Below are positions 1 to 11,499 of a stretch of 38,442 nucleotides of DNA, one piece after another; within the stretch, counting starts at the first letter, position 1, and each line of letters starts with the position of its first letter. The DNA comes from Scleroderma bovista (lineage: Eukaryota > Basidiomycota > Agaricomycetes > Boletales > Sclerodermataceae): assembly GCA_037178675.1 (NCBI GenBank), contig JAYMGJ010000286.1, forward strand, positions 1 through 38,442. The letters are read 5' to 3'. Below the pieces are notes generated by a model. The model made no database searches, had not been told where the DNA came from, and saw only the letters and a program-made list of their open reading frames with translations. Made by a program: the position numbers and the translations under genes.

Positions 1-2141
1 GACATGAGGGAAGGTATTAGAGCAGTCCTTAAGATTGATTGGTGTCTGGAAGAACAGTGTCATCTTGGCATTGAGGCTGACAACATGTGCCGATGGTTCG
101 GCCGTGAGTTATGTGCCATCGAACTCGCAATACGGCAACCAGAAAGTAAGTCTAAGCGCAATTTATCGGCTTCTGCCACTAATGCTATTTAGATTCTATG
201 TATTCTTTGGTTCTTCAGCAACATCGTGAATCATTGATGAAGCTGCAGGAAAGGTGGCCGACTCTGCTGGCCTCGGTCATCCGTTATGCAAGTCAGGCAT
301 GCACAGCAGTCACCATTGCTACTTCCCTCGCTGATTCTCCCGCTCCACTTGAGTTCCAATGGCTCCCTCCTGCTCTTTGCAATATATCAGACGACGATTT
401 ACCGCCGGTGGATTTTGATCCAGGAGACCATGTTCTGGATCTGGATCAAATCGCTTTGGCAGATATTCTCAGGGATATGGAAGAGTCCAGCGCTAAGGAT
501 GTTGGCCTGTGCAATGCCGCAGAAGAAGAAGAGAAGGATGTGCATAGCGTAAATCTGATCTGGCGAATCCCTTTTGTAAGTTCCATTCGAATACACTACG
601 TCTCGCATCATGACACCATCTCCCAGACCCTCACCGTTGATACGATCAGCATCAACAGTGACATATCCATTATCTGTGACACTTTCGCAAGGCGTGTCCG
701 ACAAGCCCAGGATGGGTTCCCTCGTCTGATGTTCGAGGCAGACAATTATGAGTGTCTTGCTTTCCCAACTGCTCGACTCAACGACATTTGTATTAATGGT
801 TGTTCGGCCCTTCTCTATTCGCAATCTTTGTCCATGAATGCTGCACAGTGCGCAATCCTGTCAACTCATGATCTCCCTCGTGTCCGATACCATGCCGACG
901 ACAACATCTTGTGGCGCAACGTTTCATGGACTCACTACTGGGAAAAACGTACATGGATACTACCCATCCATTGACCATCCCCAGTCGGACACTGGGTCGT
1001 TTGTATCATCAAATTTCCTTCAAAGCAGCTTTTTCTTTTTGATAGCCTGTCACGACCGCGTGACGCCTCGTGACTCCGCAAGGCCTCTAGTCTGTTGTAA
1101 ACTCAAGTCCAATCGTAATCGCACACCTCCGACGCTATGTATCCATCTCCGCTCCGACTATTGACGCTCCGTCTCCTTTTGGTATATAGTTCCGCGCCTA
1201 TGCCTCCGGTTATCGTATGCTTCCGTTCCGTCTCTGTTCCTGTTTCCTTTGTTCCTGTTTTAGATTAGATATGATTACTCATAGCTGTGATCCGTTAACC
1301 TTTTGATCCGTTACGCTTATCACTGATCTCCGTTCCGTGTATGTTACTCATCCATTTGTCATCCGCAGACTCTTACCTACGTCTCCGCTGTGTTTCTCTC
1401 CGCTTCTTGGTTACTGTACATTCCCGATGTAAAGTATAAGTACTCCGCACGCTGAGGGGATTGTCCCTCAGTTCGAATATCAGCTTGAATACCTCCCGCG
1501 AACTCTCCTCTGCCCTCCTCTGTCTCCTCTGCCTTCTGGGCAACTCCGACCTTCGTCGGACCTCCGTCTCTCTGTCCCTTAGTCCTCCGAAATATGAGGA
1601 CGCAGGTATCGCAAGGGCGCAGCACATACGCTGAAGCCAAGTCCTCAAACCCTTCCGCATCTCCTCCACCTGTCGTCGACAACCCTTCACACTTAACTCC
1701 GCTTGCGTCAGAGTTCGTCGGAGGAAACGGTTCTGACATAGCCTTGCTGAGCAGAGGCCCTGGAAACGTGACATAAAGGTATTTGATATTTCTGTCCACT
1801 GTGCTTGCTAACTATTCACAGGATATCATTCAGCTTATCACTCGCTTGTCTCTTGTCGCCTCAAAGAGGCTTGGAATACCTCGTAATGATTTGGGATGCT
1901 GGTCTGCACATCCAGTCGTAGTAAGTACAAAAGCATTTTAGGTAAAAATAAACATTCAGCGAAGCTATTACAGCTTGAACCTTTACAGTCGAATGGGTAC
2001 GACTGTGGCCTCTGGGTCTTAGCTCAGATTGCAGCAGTGTTACATGGCTGTGATATCACCAATTTGCGCGAGGACAATATGCATTCATTCCGCCGTTACC
2101 TTCAGTCCCTTGTTCTTAGCATACCAATACCAGACATGTAA
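1..2141 (+). pseudogene. KDZ-type transposase C-terminus fused to Ulp1-like (C48) cysteine peptidase, interrupted
   Basis: The window opens inside the gene, so the N-terminal transposase is missing. Exon 1 (to 145) carries a segment with LGIEADNMCRWFGREL that resembles the C-terminal part of KDZ (Kyakuja-Dileera-Zisupton) transposases of basidiomycetes as I recall them. A 47 bp intron (146-192) follows, and exon 2 reads on in frame into a C48 domain. The triad is visible: His in GHW (990-992), Asp in FDSL (1041-1043) exactly 17 residues later as in yeast Ulp1, and Cys in GYDCG (2004-2006) with Gln six residues before it. The frame is cut by TGA at 972-974 (probably CGA to TGA) and by a solo LTR. 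After the LTR, splice-like sites remain at about 1779-1822 and 1921-1973, and the last exon 1974-2141 ends in a stop. In this family the peptidase probably processes SUMO-like or transposase substrates (inference). Nonfunctional as written. Confidence 0.8.
1048..1773 (+). mobile_element. Solo LTR (726 bp) inside the KDZ/Ulp1 gene
   Basis: The segment starts TGTCACG and ends CGTGACA, a perfect 7 bp inverted terminal pair of the TG...CA type. Removing it rejoins the FDSL motif of the peptidase to an intron donor (GGTATT near 1779), so it is foreign to the gene. It contains a TATA-like TATAAG near 1437 followed by a pyrimidine-rich stretch, which suggests the + orientation, and it has no long ORF of retroelement type. 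I see no perfect 5 bp target duplication (TAGCC on the left, TAAAG on the right), so the flank is mutated, the boundary is off by a few bases, or the LTR formed by recombination between different elements. The family is not identified; basidiomycete Gypsy elements often have such termini. Confidence 0.7.
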
Positions 2142-2757
2142 CTACGTTGAATCACTTTTGTATGGATTCCCACCTTGCTCCAGTTCTGCGGCCTCATGTG
2201 TGATGTCATAGATGTCTCTGGCTTGCCACTGCAACCAACACATCGCCATTCAATCTTTGCAGCCTCCCGACAAACAATCCCCAACCTTTTCATAGACATC
2301 AGACCACCTCACCAACCGCTTTGTTATAGTAGATACCAATTCCATGATGAACGTTACATGGTCACCACTTTCCAGACACCTCCTTCGTTGTGCCCTCGCT
2401 TCCTTTGCTAGCCTTGCACGTCGCCCGAGCATGACATCAAATAAATTGCGAGTGAACTGTTCCTCCTGCGGTGTTGAATCCAACTTGGCGCCCATGTATG
2501 GAGGCTCCTCCTCCCATCTAGGGAGCTCCGATTCATCGAGACCATCAGCGCTGTGTGCGGCTTCCGAAAATAAGGGTGATGTAGGTAGAGGGACGGTTGC
2601 GTGAGCGATAAGAACTGGCAATAGGGCTGGGACAAGAGAAAGGGTACTGGGATGGATGACTTTTGGTGCGGGTGTATGCACACCATCTTTACTTGAGTGA
2701 CGTCCAGTCCGCTTGCGATATGCGCAGCGATTCTGAGCAGGCTGCAGCTGCTTTCCT
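2102..2757 (-). CDS. Small unrecognised multi-exon gene
   Basis: Minus-strand coding is suggested by a good acceptor at 2758-2760, an open stretch of about 270 bp (about 2340-2610) containing an acidic, Pro-rich part and then an Arg/Lys-rich stretch (GRRARLAKEARAQRRR), a GTATCT donor near 2335 and an acceptor about 80 bp further on. One frame stays open from 3053 to 2250, but the part upstream of 2760 does not look coding. The last exon ends at 2102. I recognise no domain. It lies tail to tail with the KDZ/Ulp1 gene and might be a second gene of that element or an unrelated host gene. Exon boundaries are guesses. Confidence 0.35.
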
Positions 2758-3289
2758 CTGAAACATACTTCAGTCAAACGATAAACTTCAGATATGTGAT
2801 ATGGACTACTTGGTAGATGCATGGAGAGCCTTTTGTTTGTGTACAGCTGCCTGTCTTTCATCGAGAGTAAGGTATTTAGGGGTGTGCCCCATGTGAAGTG
2901 TAGTAAAGGACTGAGATGCAATACAAAACTTTGCTTGGACAGCACTATCAACTGCATACTGACATAGGATATTGTGTAATATATGCTAATTCTGGTACCA
3001 TTAGATGGGGGGGAGAGTAATAGAGCATCTCGGAGCTTTCTGTCAGTGAACACACAGTGCTTGAGGCACTAGCTTTGTTTTACTTTCAGTAGGAAATGTA
3101 TTCGAATTGTGATTGGCTGTTATTGCCGGAGCTACTCAGAGACAGATTTGTCAAACACATTTCCGGCTGACTGCAGCCCACTCTCTCCTGCTGACCACTT
3201 CGATGCACCACGATGACCACATTCGTGCAGGTTCGGTCCAACAAACGACAATCTGTGTTGTTAGTTCATAGGCAAGAAGTACAGCAAAT

Positions 3290-6200
3290 GTGGATACACC
3301 CACACCCAGAGGCTCTCCGCACCCTCTTCAACCCCCCAATTTGAACTTCGCCGTCACCATCTCAGGTAAACCCCTCGGCCTGGAAGATCTATGTCATCTC
3401 GACTTCTTTGTAAGTTTTGGCCCACCTTTCTCCTCAGATGCACGTTCTGATCCTCGGCAGATCCCCGTTGATGGTCATCCTTCATAAAAATGGCATGCCA
3501 GTGCTGGTCACAATTTTTCTCCCCCGTTCACTAATTCGTGTGCAACTGAAAAACGTTATGGACACGGTTAGGACCATCTATCTCATATCCCATTTCATCT
3601 AAGCTTTTTTTTTCAGGAAAAAATGCATGGTTCCAATGAGCCAGAAAGCAACCGCTCAGAGGCATTTGGAAGCACTCAAGACAATTTTGTCATTGTCCAG
3701 GTCGGTGGTGGTCGCCGCGAACCTTCACCCCCTGTGGTGGTGACCCCAACGCGACTCCGTCAGAGGATCAAAGCAACTACTCGGGATACTGGTCTAGTTC
3801 GTGATGCGTCGTTCCGTCGCAGCTATATGACCCCGACCAAGTCCTCAATCGAGGATACCCCAACTGCAGACAACGATGATAATCTTTTTCTCTCGGAACC
3901 TACCATCCAAACTGCTGCCAAAGCTCAGACAGATACATCAGTGACTATAAAGACGGGTACGCCATTTGCGTTTATAAACGGTGTTCATGTTATTAATTTG
4001 ATTGCAGTCACTGAGGGTGATGACACTCCACGTCCTTCCAAGAGAGCTGCTTGACAGCCCGGATCGTCAGTTGCCGCTCTCAATACCCTCTCGGGCATGT
4101 CATCTGCCCCAGCCACTCGGAGGCCTGGGCCATCGGTTGACCCTCTTGATACCCTCTCAGGCGCGCCATCTGCCCCAACTGCTCAGAAGCCAGGACCCTC
4201 GGTTGCCCCTCTCGATACCCTCCTGGGCGCACCACCACCTCCAACTGTTCAGAAATCTGGAATCTCAGTCCCCCGTCTCGATACCCTTTCGCGTTCAATG
4301 CCAAGACCTCCTGGTTTATCTGCAGCGCTTGATAGTTTGGGGTTTCAGCCTGCAGAGAGTGTCCAAATACCGATTAGCCACGTAGGTGTTCAGTTTATTT
4401 TAGTATGAATTTCTGCTAATTGTATAATCGTTACAAGGCCGTTCATTCGGCAAAGACCATTCCACTTTCATCGTCAACTACCTTGCCGGAGTCATCTGCC
4501 CCTCCCAGCCCTGCCATTCTCAGTCCATCACAACAATGTGATGATAAATCACTCCCGCCCTCTCGAGAACAAACACTCGATATCGATGATGGGAAAATGC
4601 CGCATGATGAGCACGATAATGACCCCATGTATGCTTGTGGGAGGCTTCCAGGTCACCTCATAGACGGGTTTAACGAGGGCTTTCAGCAAGTCACTGAAAT
4701 ATTCAGCAAGCTTGGGGAAAGTGGGGGAATGCCATGGCAACAAGTCAAGGACCGTTACAACTGCCAATATGCGCGCTCAAATTCTCAAAATCTCTGGAAC
4801 ATTTATTCGGCATATTTCATGAAGAATATGCAAGCAGAGCTTGCTCGGCTCCCTGGTGGCCAGCAAGTTCAAAAAAATCCCACTGTGGAGATCAGAAAGG
4901 AGTGTTATATGCTTTTCAAACAAAATAATCCCAAGTATGTCGACATCCTGGAGACCTGGAAGGAGTGTGAGGAGCTTGTAGATGTAGGTGCAACGGTGGC
5001 ACAACACCAGCAGTTTTTCAACAAAACCACAAAAAATTTGGACCACATGGTAAGGACTTCCTATGCATCGGTCTGTCAGTTGTATTGAATGCTCTTACTT
5101 CAGTTTTCTGGACTATCGAAAGCACACGGAATCGAGGGCATCTACATTTTGGCTGGTAAGGTTGTCAACCAAGATGGCGGCCTTGGCCATGCTTTCATTA
5201 CACCAGGTGCTGAAGGTGTACGTCACTGTGTGATGTCTCCCTTTTCCTTATGTTCATTTCCATAGTTTTTTCTTTCTAGGTGTCGTGCAGATACTGATGA
5301 GATCATTGGTCATTTCAAGGCGCATATATAGTAAGTCCATGCTATGTATCTGTATGGATCAGTACCTAATGATTTATTCAGTAATAAGGTGTCTCTAGAC
5401 AGTGTGTTAGATGCCTTTGATAGCATTGATGATATGGCCAAGGAGACCATCGCTGACGGAGGAAAAGGAAAGCAATGTGCTGTTGATGAGAAGAAGGGCC
5501 AGTCTGACAATGACGACATCATAGAAATTATCGAGCAACCAGATCCTGAAAAAGCTAAGCAACTGCTCAGAAAGCTTATTGGTGAGTGCCTCGCATCTCC
5601 TGTGATACCATCTCAAGGTCCTTTCAGAAAATGTTGGGTTGAAATGGGCATTGCAAAAATTGTTCCTATGGAAATCTCTCCCTAGTCAACTGGCGAGTAG
5701 TGCATTGGTCTTGGTGAACTGGCCAGCGGACATCATCTTTCCAGGTGAGGAACGCCGCGGTAAGGGAAGTGGCAAGGGTATTTCAGACCTTACTCGTCCA
5801 GAGTGCATCAAGCTGGTGGCTGCTCTGACGGACACCAGTGACAACAGGATTTATGTTCGGCATGTCCCAAACATGAAAGGTAAATTCTCATCTTCTCGCT
5901 GTGAATGGATGTTGATGTAGTTTTAGCAGCTCTCATCGCCTCAAAAACCCCAGTCATCATCAGTGCCCTGCCTGCGCATGATTCTCAACTTTCGAAGGGC
6001 AAACAAATGTATTGTAACCTCGCCGTTGACTATCTTGGACCTAACCGGTTGCCTAATCTATCCGCTACCCATGTTAAGAAGACTAAGGGCAAGAGTGCTC
6101 CTCCAATTGACATCGACAAGGAAGAGTCAGGTACCAATGATTCCAACAGCATTGAAGAGGTTCGCAAGAACCACTGCCCAAAATCCACTGCCGCCTCTGA

Positions 6201-7973
6201 AACGAAGCCCATTGGTGTATACCCTCGCAGTTGGCCTTTCAGATTGGCAAAGACCACGACGACTTCCTGAGTCCTCGTCCTTTCAGATAGCCTGACACCC
6301 GAGCCCGAGTCATCCAAGAATGACTACTGTCCTGATCAAGAATCACGAGACATCGACACTGACGTGGATATGGAGGGTGATGAAGTTGCCAGTGAGAAAA
6401 GCGCTGCTGAGGATATTGACTCAGAATACGAGCAAGAATTGCTGTCGCGCAAACGCAAAGTGAAGGAGTCTCAAGTGCGTGACTCCAAACAAAAGGGTAA
6501 TGTCCCGTCTTTAGACAGCAAGGCCCAGGTGTCCAAGCGCAGCAAGACAGTGGCTTTCAATGTTCTGAAACCCCGTGCTATTCGTCCCAAGACTGGTCGC
6601 CACATTCCATCTTCACCAACATATGTTTTGTCAGAAGATGACATGGGCAAAGTGGAACATCCTGTGCAGAAGAGCACCAGGTCCAATGCTCCAGGTTCCT
6701 GTGAAGAGTCTGCCAATGCTGCAAAGGTGGTTGTCCCTCTCAATACTTCTGACACTGTCCATCACACTGTCACCCCTGGCTCTATGCAGAAGACTGGACC
6801 TGACACAGACGTTTCAAACCTTCGCCAGGCACCCACCAAGGCACCCATCGCTCCAGTTCCATCGGTCTCTACTCAACCAGATGCTCACAAGGAGTCCACC
6901 CACTCTGCAAAGACACTCATTTCTACTCAGACTCCGGACCCTACCACTGTCGCCTCTATTAATATTCACAAGCCAGTTCTCCCTGTTGTTCCTATTGGCG
7001 CAAGTAGCACCTGCATCTTTGCTGACTCCAACGTTCCTGGAACCGCAATGCGCACCCCCACCCTTGTCGTTTCCACCGACCCTCATCACGGAGCAGCCCC
7101 CATTCCTACCACCTCTGAATACATTTTCTCTGACTCTTCCACTGCTCGTCCCACACATGGACCATCCGACAAACAGGATGGAGGTAAGTGTTGTCAATTT
7201 CATTACATGCACCTCTAATTATGGCCCGTGAATCTCCAGCCTTGCAACCCATTCTGTCAGCGGCTGCCAGCAGTCCAGCAACTCGTCCAGCTTCTGACCT
7301 CTTTGTTGGCCAGAGTGATGGGCTAGTGACTTGCACTGGTGCAGAGTTCTTTGGTGCCACTAAAGATGCTGCAATGCAACCAGCAACACCTGCCTTACGT
7401 CCGTCCTCACTTGAACCTCCAATGCATGTTGACCCGTTGATGGGTCAAGGAGAACTCCCCAAACCCTGTCTTGTGCACGGTAAAAGTCAATCAGGCAATG
7501 AGAGTGAACCATTCAACCTTCAGGCCTGGGTCTTCCCCAACAACCCATCTAGGGAGGCTCCGTCATCTGCAAGGTTGCTGGCTGCCAAGGAAGGACGTCC
7601 ACTCACAGCCAAATGTGAAATTGATGGCCCACAGGAAACTGGCCTGCATTCAGCTTCCGGCATGCACTCGAATACGGTCGGTGGTGTCCATCAAAGCTAT
7701 GAAGGTGCTCATCTGGCTCATCCTTACCAGGGTCTGCACCCTTTACCTCATCAAGAATCATACATCCATCCATCTCAGCAACATGCATTCATCGACCGAC
7801 TCGCCAGGCCAGGAGTGCCACAATGGCAGATACCAGGTGCACCCTATGCATACCATGGGAGCCCATGTACCTGGTTAGGCCGTGTTTTACGGCCAGCGGG
7901 GGTTGACAATCGGCCGTATGTTATGGGCCAGCAGGGGTCAGGCCGGACTACAGGGTGTTGCCGTGATATATGA
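3290..7973 (+). CDS. Multi-exon hypothetical protein of an agaricomycete lineage-specific family
   Basis: Likely exons: 3623-3956, 4008-4381, 4438-5049, 5104-5215, 5280-5330, 5382-5581, 5628-5879, 5921-6214, 6287-7183 and 7240-7973, separated by introns of 41-72 bp with GT-AG ends. An upstream exon may start at ATG 3290. The middle part (4620-5880) is the conserved core: a helical region with MPWQQVKDRY and RKECYMLFKQ, then ILAGKVVNQD, EIIGHFKAHIY, VNWPADIIFPGEE and GISDLTRPECIKLV. I recall similar proteins as large families in mushroom genomes, with no assigned function. The N-terminal part holds a Pro/Ser-rich repeat and the C-terminal third is low-complexity Ser/Thr/Pro. Oddities: in-frame TGA at 4052-4054; the 5215/5280 junction looks out of frame; the last about 100 bp lie in satellite sequence. 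It may be a decaying gene, or the true start may be ATG 4097. Confidence 0.55.
4065..4300 (+). repeat. Coding minisatellite, about 66-bp unit, four copies
   Basis: Four tandem units encode variations of PGPSVxPLDTLSGAPSAPT. They lie in the frame of the surrounding hypothetical gene (frame of 4097), directly after the in-frame TGA at 4052. Unit length is a multiple of three, so copy number can change without shifting the frame. A low-complexity linker is likely. Confidence 0.7.
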
Positions 7974-9515
7974 TCCGGCCTGTGTGTGGAATTGTCGCCA
8001 TAATACATGGTCCAGCCTGGGGGTGGGTTGTCACCATAATATGAGGTTGGGCCAGGATGCAGGTATCACCATAGTGTATGGTCTGGCCAGGGTGTGTAAT
8101 TTAACCATAATATACAGTGCGGCCTGGGTGTGGGTGTCACCATAGTGTATGGTCAGGCCAGGGTATGGGTACATATTGAACAGTCTGGCCTGGGTGTGGG
8201 TGTCACCATAGTGTATGGTCGGGCCAGGGTAGGTGTGTCACCATATTGTACAGTCCAGCCTGGGTGTGGGTGTCACCATAGTGTATGGTCGGGCCAGGAT
8301 AGGTGTGTCATCATATTGTACAGTCTGGCCTGGGTGTGGGCATCACCATAGTGTATGGTCCGGCCAGAGTGTGTAGTTTAACCATAATATACAGTCCGGC
8401 CTGGGTGTGGGTGATACCATAGTGTATGGTCAGGCCAGGGTATGGGTGCATATTGAACAGTCCGGCCTGGGTGTGGGTGTCACCATAGTGTATGGTCGGG
8501 CCAGGATAGGTGTGTCATCATATTGTACAGTCTGGCCTGGGTGTGGGCATCACCATAGTGTATGGTCCGGCCAGAGTGTGTAGTTTAACCATAATATACA
8601 GTCCGGCCTGGGTGTGGGTGATACCATAGTGTATGGTCAGGCCAGGGTATGGGTGCATATTGAACAGTCCGGCCTGGGTGTGGGTGTCACCATAGTGTAT
8701 GGTCGGGCCAGGGTAGGTGTGTCACCATATTGTACAGTCCAGCCTGGGTGTGGGTGTCACCATAGTGTATGGTCGGGCCAGGATAGGTGTGTCATCATAT
8801 TGTACAGTCTGGCCTGGGTGTGGGCATCACCATAGTGTATGGTCCGGCCAGAGTGTGTAGTTTAACCATAATATACAGTCCGGCCTGGGTGTGGGTGATA
8901 CCATAGTGTATGGTCAGGCCAGGGTATGGGTGCATATTGAACAGTCCGGCCTGGGTGTGGGTGTCACCATAGTGTATGGTCGGGCCAGGGTAGGTGTGTC
9001 ACCATATTGTACAGTCCAGCCTGGGTGTGGGTGTCACCATAGTGTATGGTCGGGCCAGGATAGGTGTGTCATCATATTGTACAGTCCGGCCTGGGTGTGG
9101 GCATCACCATAGTGTATGGTCGGGCCAGGGTAGGGGTGTCACCATAATGGATAGTCCAGCCTGGGTGTGGGAATCACCATAGTGTATGGTCAGGCCAGGG
9201 TAGGGGTGTCACCATATTGTACAGTCCGGCCTGGGTGTGGGCATCACCATAGTGTATGGTCGGGCCAGGGTAGGGGTGTCACCATATTGTACAGTCCGGC
9301 CTGGGTGTGGGCATCACCATAGTGTATGATTGGGCCAGGGTAGGTGAGTCACCATAGTGTATGGTCGGGCCAGGATAGGTGTGTCATCATATTGTACAGT
9401 CCAGCCTGGGTGTGGGCATCACCATAGTGTATGGTCGGGCCGGGTAGGTGTGTCACCATAATGGATAGTCCGGCCTGGGTGTGGGTGTCACAATAAGTGT
9501 ATGGTCGGGCCAGAG
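7880..9515. repeat. 69-bp satellite array with higher-order repeats
   Basis: About two dozen monomers of about 69 bp, each with GGTGTGGG, CACCATAGTGTATGG and GGCCAGG/GGCCTGG blocks. CCATA-GTG-TATGG is a short dyad, and GGCCAGG/CCTGG blocks give a second one. Four monomer types repeat in the order A-B-C-D. Higher-order blocks begin at about 8130, 8407, 8614 and 8891, i.e. 277, 207 and 277 bp apart, so the second block lacks one monomer. The first units (7880-8100) and the last (9320-9515) are diverged, as expected at array edges. Because 69 is divisible by three, open frames run through it on the + strand; these are not genes. Confidence 0.95.
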
Positions 9516-9660
9516 AGGAAAAAATATTTGAAACAAGTCCAGGCTGATGATAGCCATGTCAGGATTGTACGTATTAGCAAAGACAAGACTGGTACTGTAC
9601 TGAATGGAAATGATTATACAAGTAGTACAAGTTAATGATAAGCATTCAGGTGGTGTACTG
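9516..9660. other. Spacer between two tandem arrays
   Basis: Low-complexity AT-richer sequence between the 69-bp satellite and the ACCGGT minisatellite. I see no gene, RNA or element end in it. Confidence 0.5.
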
Positions 9661-9689
9661 GCCAGTAATGATTAATTGGTCATACCAAC

Positions 9690-10115
9690 CGGTCAGTGTC
9701 ATATCGGCGGCATACCAACCGGTCACTATCATACCGGTAGCATACCGACCGGTAACTGTCATACCGGTAGCATACCGACCGGTAACTGTCATACCGGTAG
9801 CATACCGACCAGTCACTATCATACTGGTAGCATACTGACCGGTAACTGTCATACCGGTGGCATACTGACCGATCACTATCATACCGGTAGCATACCGGTG
9901 GCATACCAACCGGTCACTATCATACCGGTGGCATACCGGTGGCATACTGACCGATCACTGTAGCATACCGACCGGTAACTGTCATACCGGTAGCATACTG
10001 GTAGCATACCAACTGGTCACTATCATACCGGTAGCATACCAACCGGTCAGTGTCATATCAGTAGCATACCAACCAGTCACTGTCATACCGGTAGCATACC
10101 AACCGACCAGTAGTT
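9690..10115. repeat. 30-bp ACCGGT-rich minisatellite
   Basis: Tandem units of about 30 bp, each made of two 15-bp halves of the form nACCGGTAnCnnnnn, for example CATACCGACCGGTAACTGTC followed by ATACCGGTAG. ACCGGT is its own reverse complement, so each unit holds two perfect 6-bp palindromes and CpG sites. Copies lose the motif by C/T and G/A changes (ACTGGT, ACCAGT), especially toward the right. No direct-repeat/spacer pattern of a CRISPR is present. Confidence 0.9.
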
Positions 10116-10734
10116 TGGTACCGGCTGATGATAGGGATACTGGTATTGTTTTGTTTGGTGGTAAACAACACCATGCTGGCAGAATGCTGCCCGGTGATAC
10201 TTTCACAAGGACAGCACTGACAAGTAATAACGATACCAAAATATTGTAACAACAGACCGAGTACTGGCAGATGATGGACATGCTAGTATTGCACTTGCCG
10301 GTCATGAATACACCGGTGTACATACCAGTCATAATCATACCGGCTGTGCTATAAGACAAGCCCACTCAAGCTAATCAAAGGCATGAGTACATTGTTAGTA
10401 TACTATGGTAAGCAAACCACCATGGGAAGATCATACTTGGTGTGCACTGACCGGTCATGATTATGCCAGTAGTGTGCTGACCGGGATTCATCATCCAGTA
10501 GTATCCAATGTTGGGTGACAAATATGAACTAGTAATTCATCACATGATAATATTGGCAATGGTACAACAATAATTATAAGTAAAGAAATGGGCCATTGGC
10601 CTGACTGACTGGTGCTAAGCATACAAGTAGATCACTTACACATTTAATCATAGCCATGCACAGGAATATATTCTTACACAAACAAAGGATACTAATTGTA
10701 CTACAAATACAAAGTTTGTGGCAATGAAACAAAA
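10116..10734. other. Decayed minisatellite flank without a gene
   Basis: Scattered relics of the ACCGGT repeat continue to about 10490 (for example near 10310 and 10450) and fade into AT-rich sequence. This is the 3' flank of the minus-strand Zn2Cys6-like gene that ends at 10735. I see no coding signal. Confidence 0.55.
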
Positions 10735-11128
10735 TTAGTCCTTATGTGAGGAGTCCCTGCCTCCTTCACCCATTGCAACATCTGGTTGCTCTGATGCCGG
10801 AGTACCAACATCTTGAGGTTCTGGTGCAGGGGGACTGACGGTAATGATGGGGGATGGCTGAATCCCCATGGTAATAGCAGGTGTCGGGTCCACCTGTGAC
10901 GGTCTGTCGGTGGAAGCTGTTGAAATATCCATGTCTGAGGTCTCCAGAGGGACACAGGCCGGAATTGCAGATACCTGGTGGTCGGTACCAGCACTGGGAC
11001 CTGGAGTGTCACCTGCACCATTCAAAACATGAATTTGAGAGATCGGAAAACAAAAGCACAAACCTGCAGGTAGATCAAACAATGCCCGGATGGATGGGGA
11101 AATGTTGGGACATTGAGAATGTTCAGAA

Positions 11129-11418
11129 TGTTGAAGTTGCATGTGCACCCGGCGTAAACCGTCGACGAAGTGCGCACAAGACTGCGACTCATATTAGTGT
11201 AGACTTAGTAAATAGTCCTCTTTAGAGTAGATATTACATGTCACACGACACGCATCACAGTCACACGTCACAATGTTTGTTGTATATAAACAGCGTTCAT
11301 CGCTTATATAATATAACAGTTCTTAACCAGCTACCGCTACCATCTCTGGTTGTGTACTCCACCCAAACAGGTGAGTTGGAGTAGCAGTTCCTCTACGTAC
11401 ATAGGTATTGCTTCAACA
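11129..11418 (+). repeat. 5' LTR of copia element
   Basis: 290 bp, TGTTGAAG at the start and CTTCAACA at the end. TATATAAA at about 11284 is a promoter candidate, with the transcript start expected about 25-35 bp after it. It differs from the 3' LTR at nine positions, all transitions. Confidence 0.97.
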
Positions 11419-11432
11419 GGTTATGAGCCCTG
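11419..11432 (+). promoter_or_regulatory. Primer-binding site, initiator-tRNA anticodon-region type
   Basis: GGTTATGAGCCCTG directly follows the 5' LTR. It is the exact complement of CAGGGCUCAUAACC, the anticodon stem-loop of yeast initiator methionine tRNA. Priming by a tRNA fragment ending at the anticodon loop is known for Drosophila copia and some fungal Copia elements. Assignment is by sequence match to the tRNA I remember. Confidence 0.75.
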
Positions 11433-11499
11433 TGAGCGCACTGTGTGCAGCAATGCACCAGACAGCGCTCCAGCTCCCTGAGCGTCGCTTTAACTAGCT

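Noticed and set aside
2250..3053. 267-codon minus-strand open frame as one gene
   Set aside because: The upstream part is low in coding character and better splice signals lie inside it. Only the 3' part was kept, at low confidence.
8130..9182. Repeated open frames of about 73 codons in the 69-bp satellite
   Set aside because: They exist because the monomer length is a multiple of three; they are near-identical repeats with no start context or family.
9690..10115. CRISPR-like array
   Set aside because: Units are contiguous 30-bp repeats without unique spacers, in a fungal genome.
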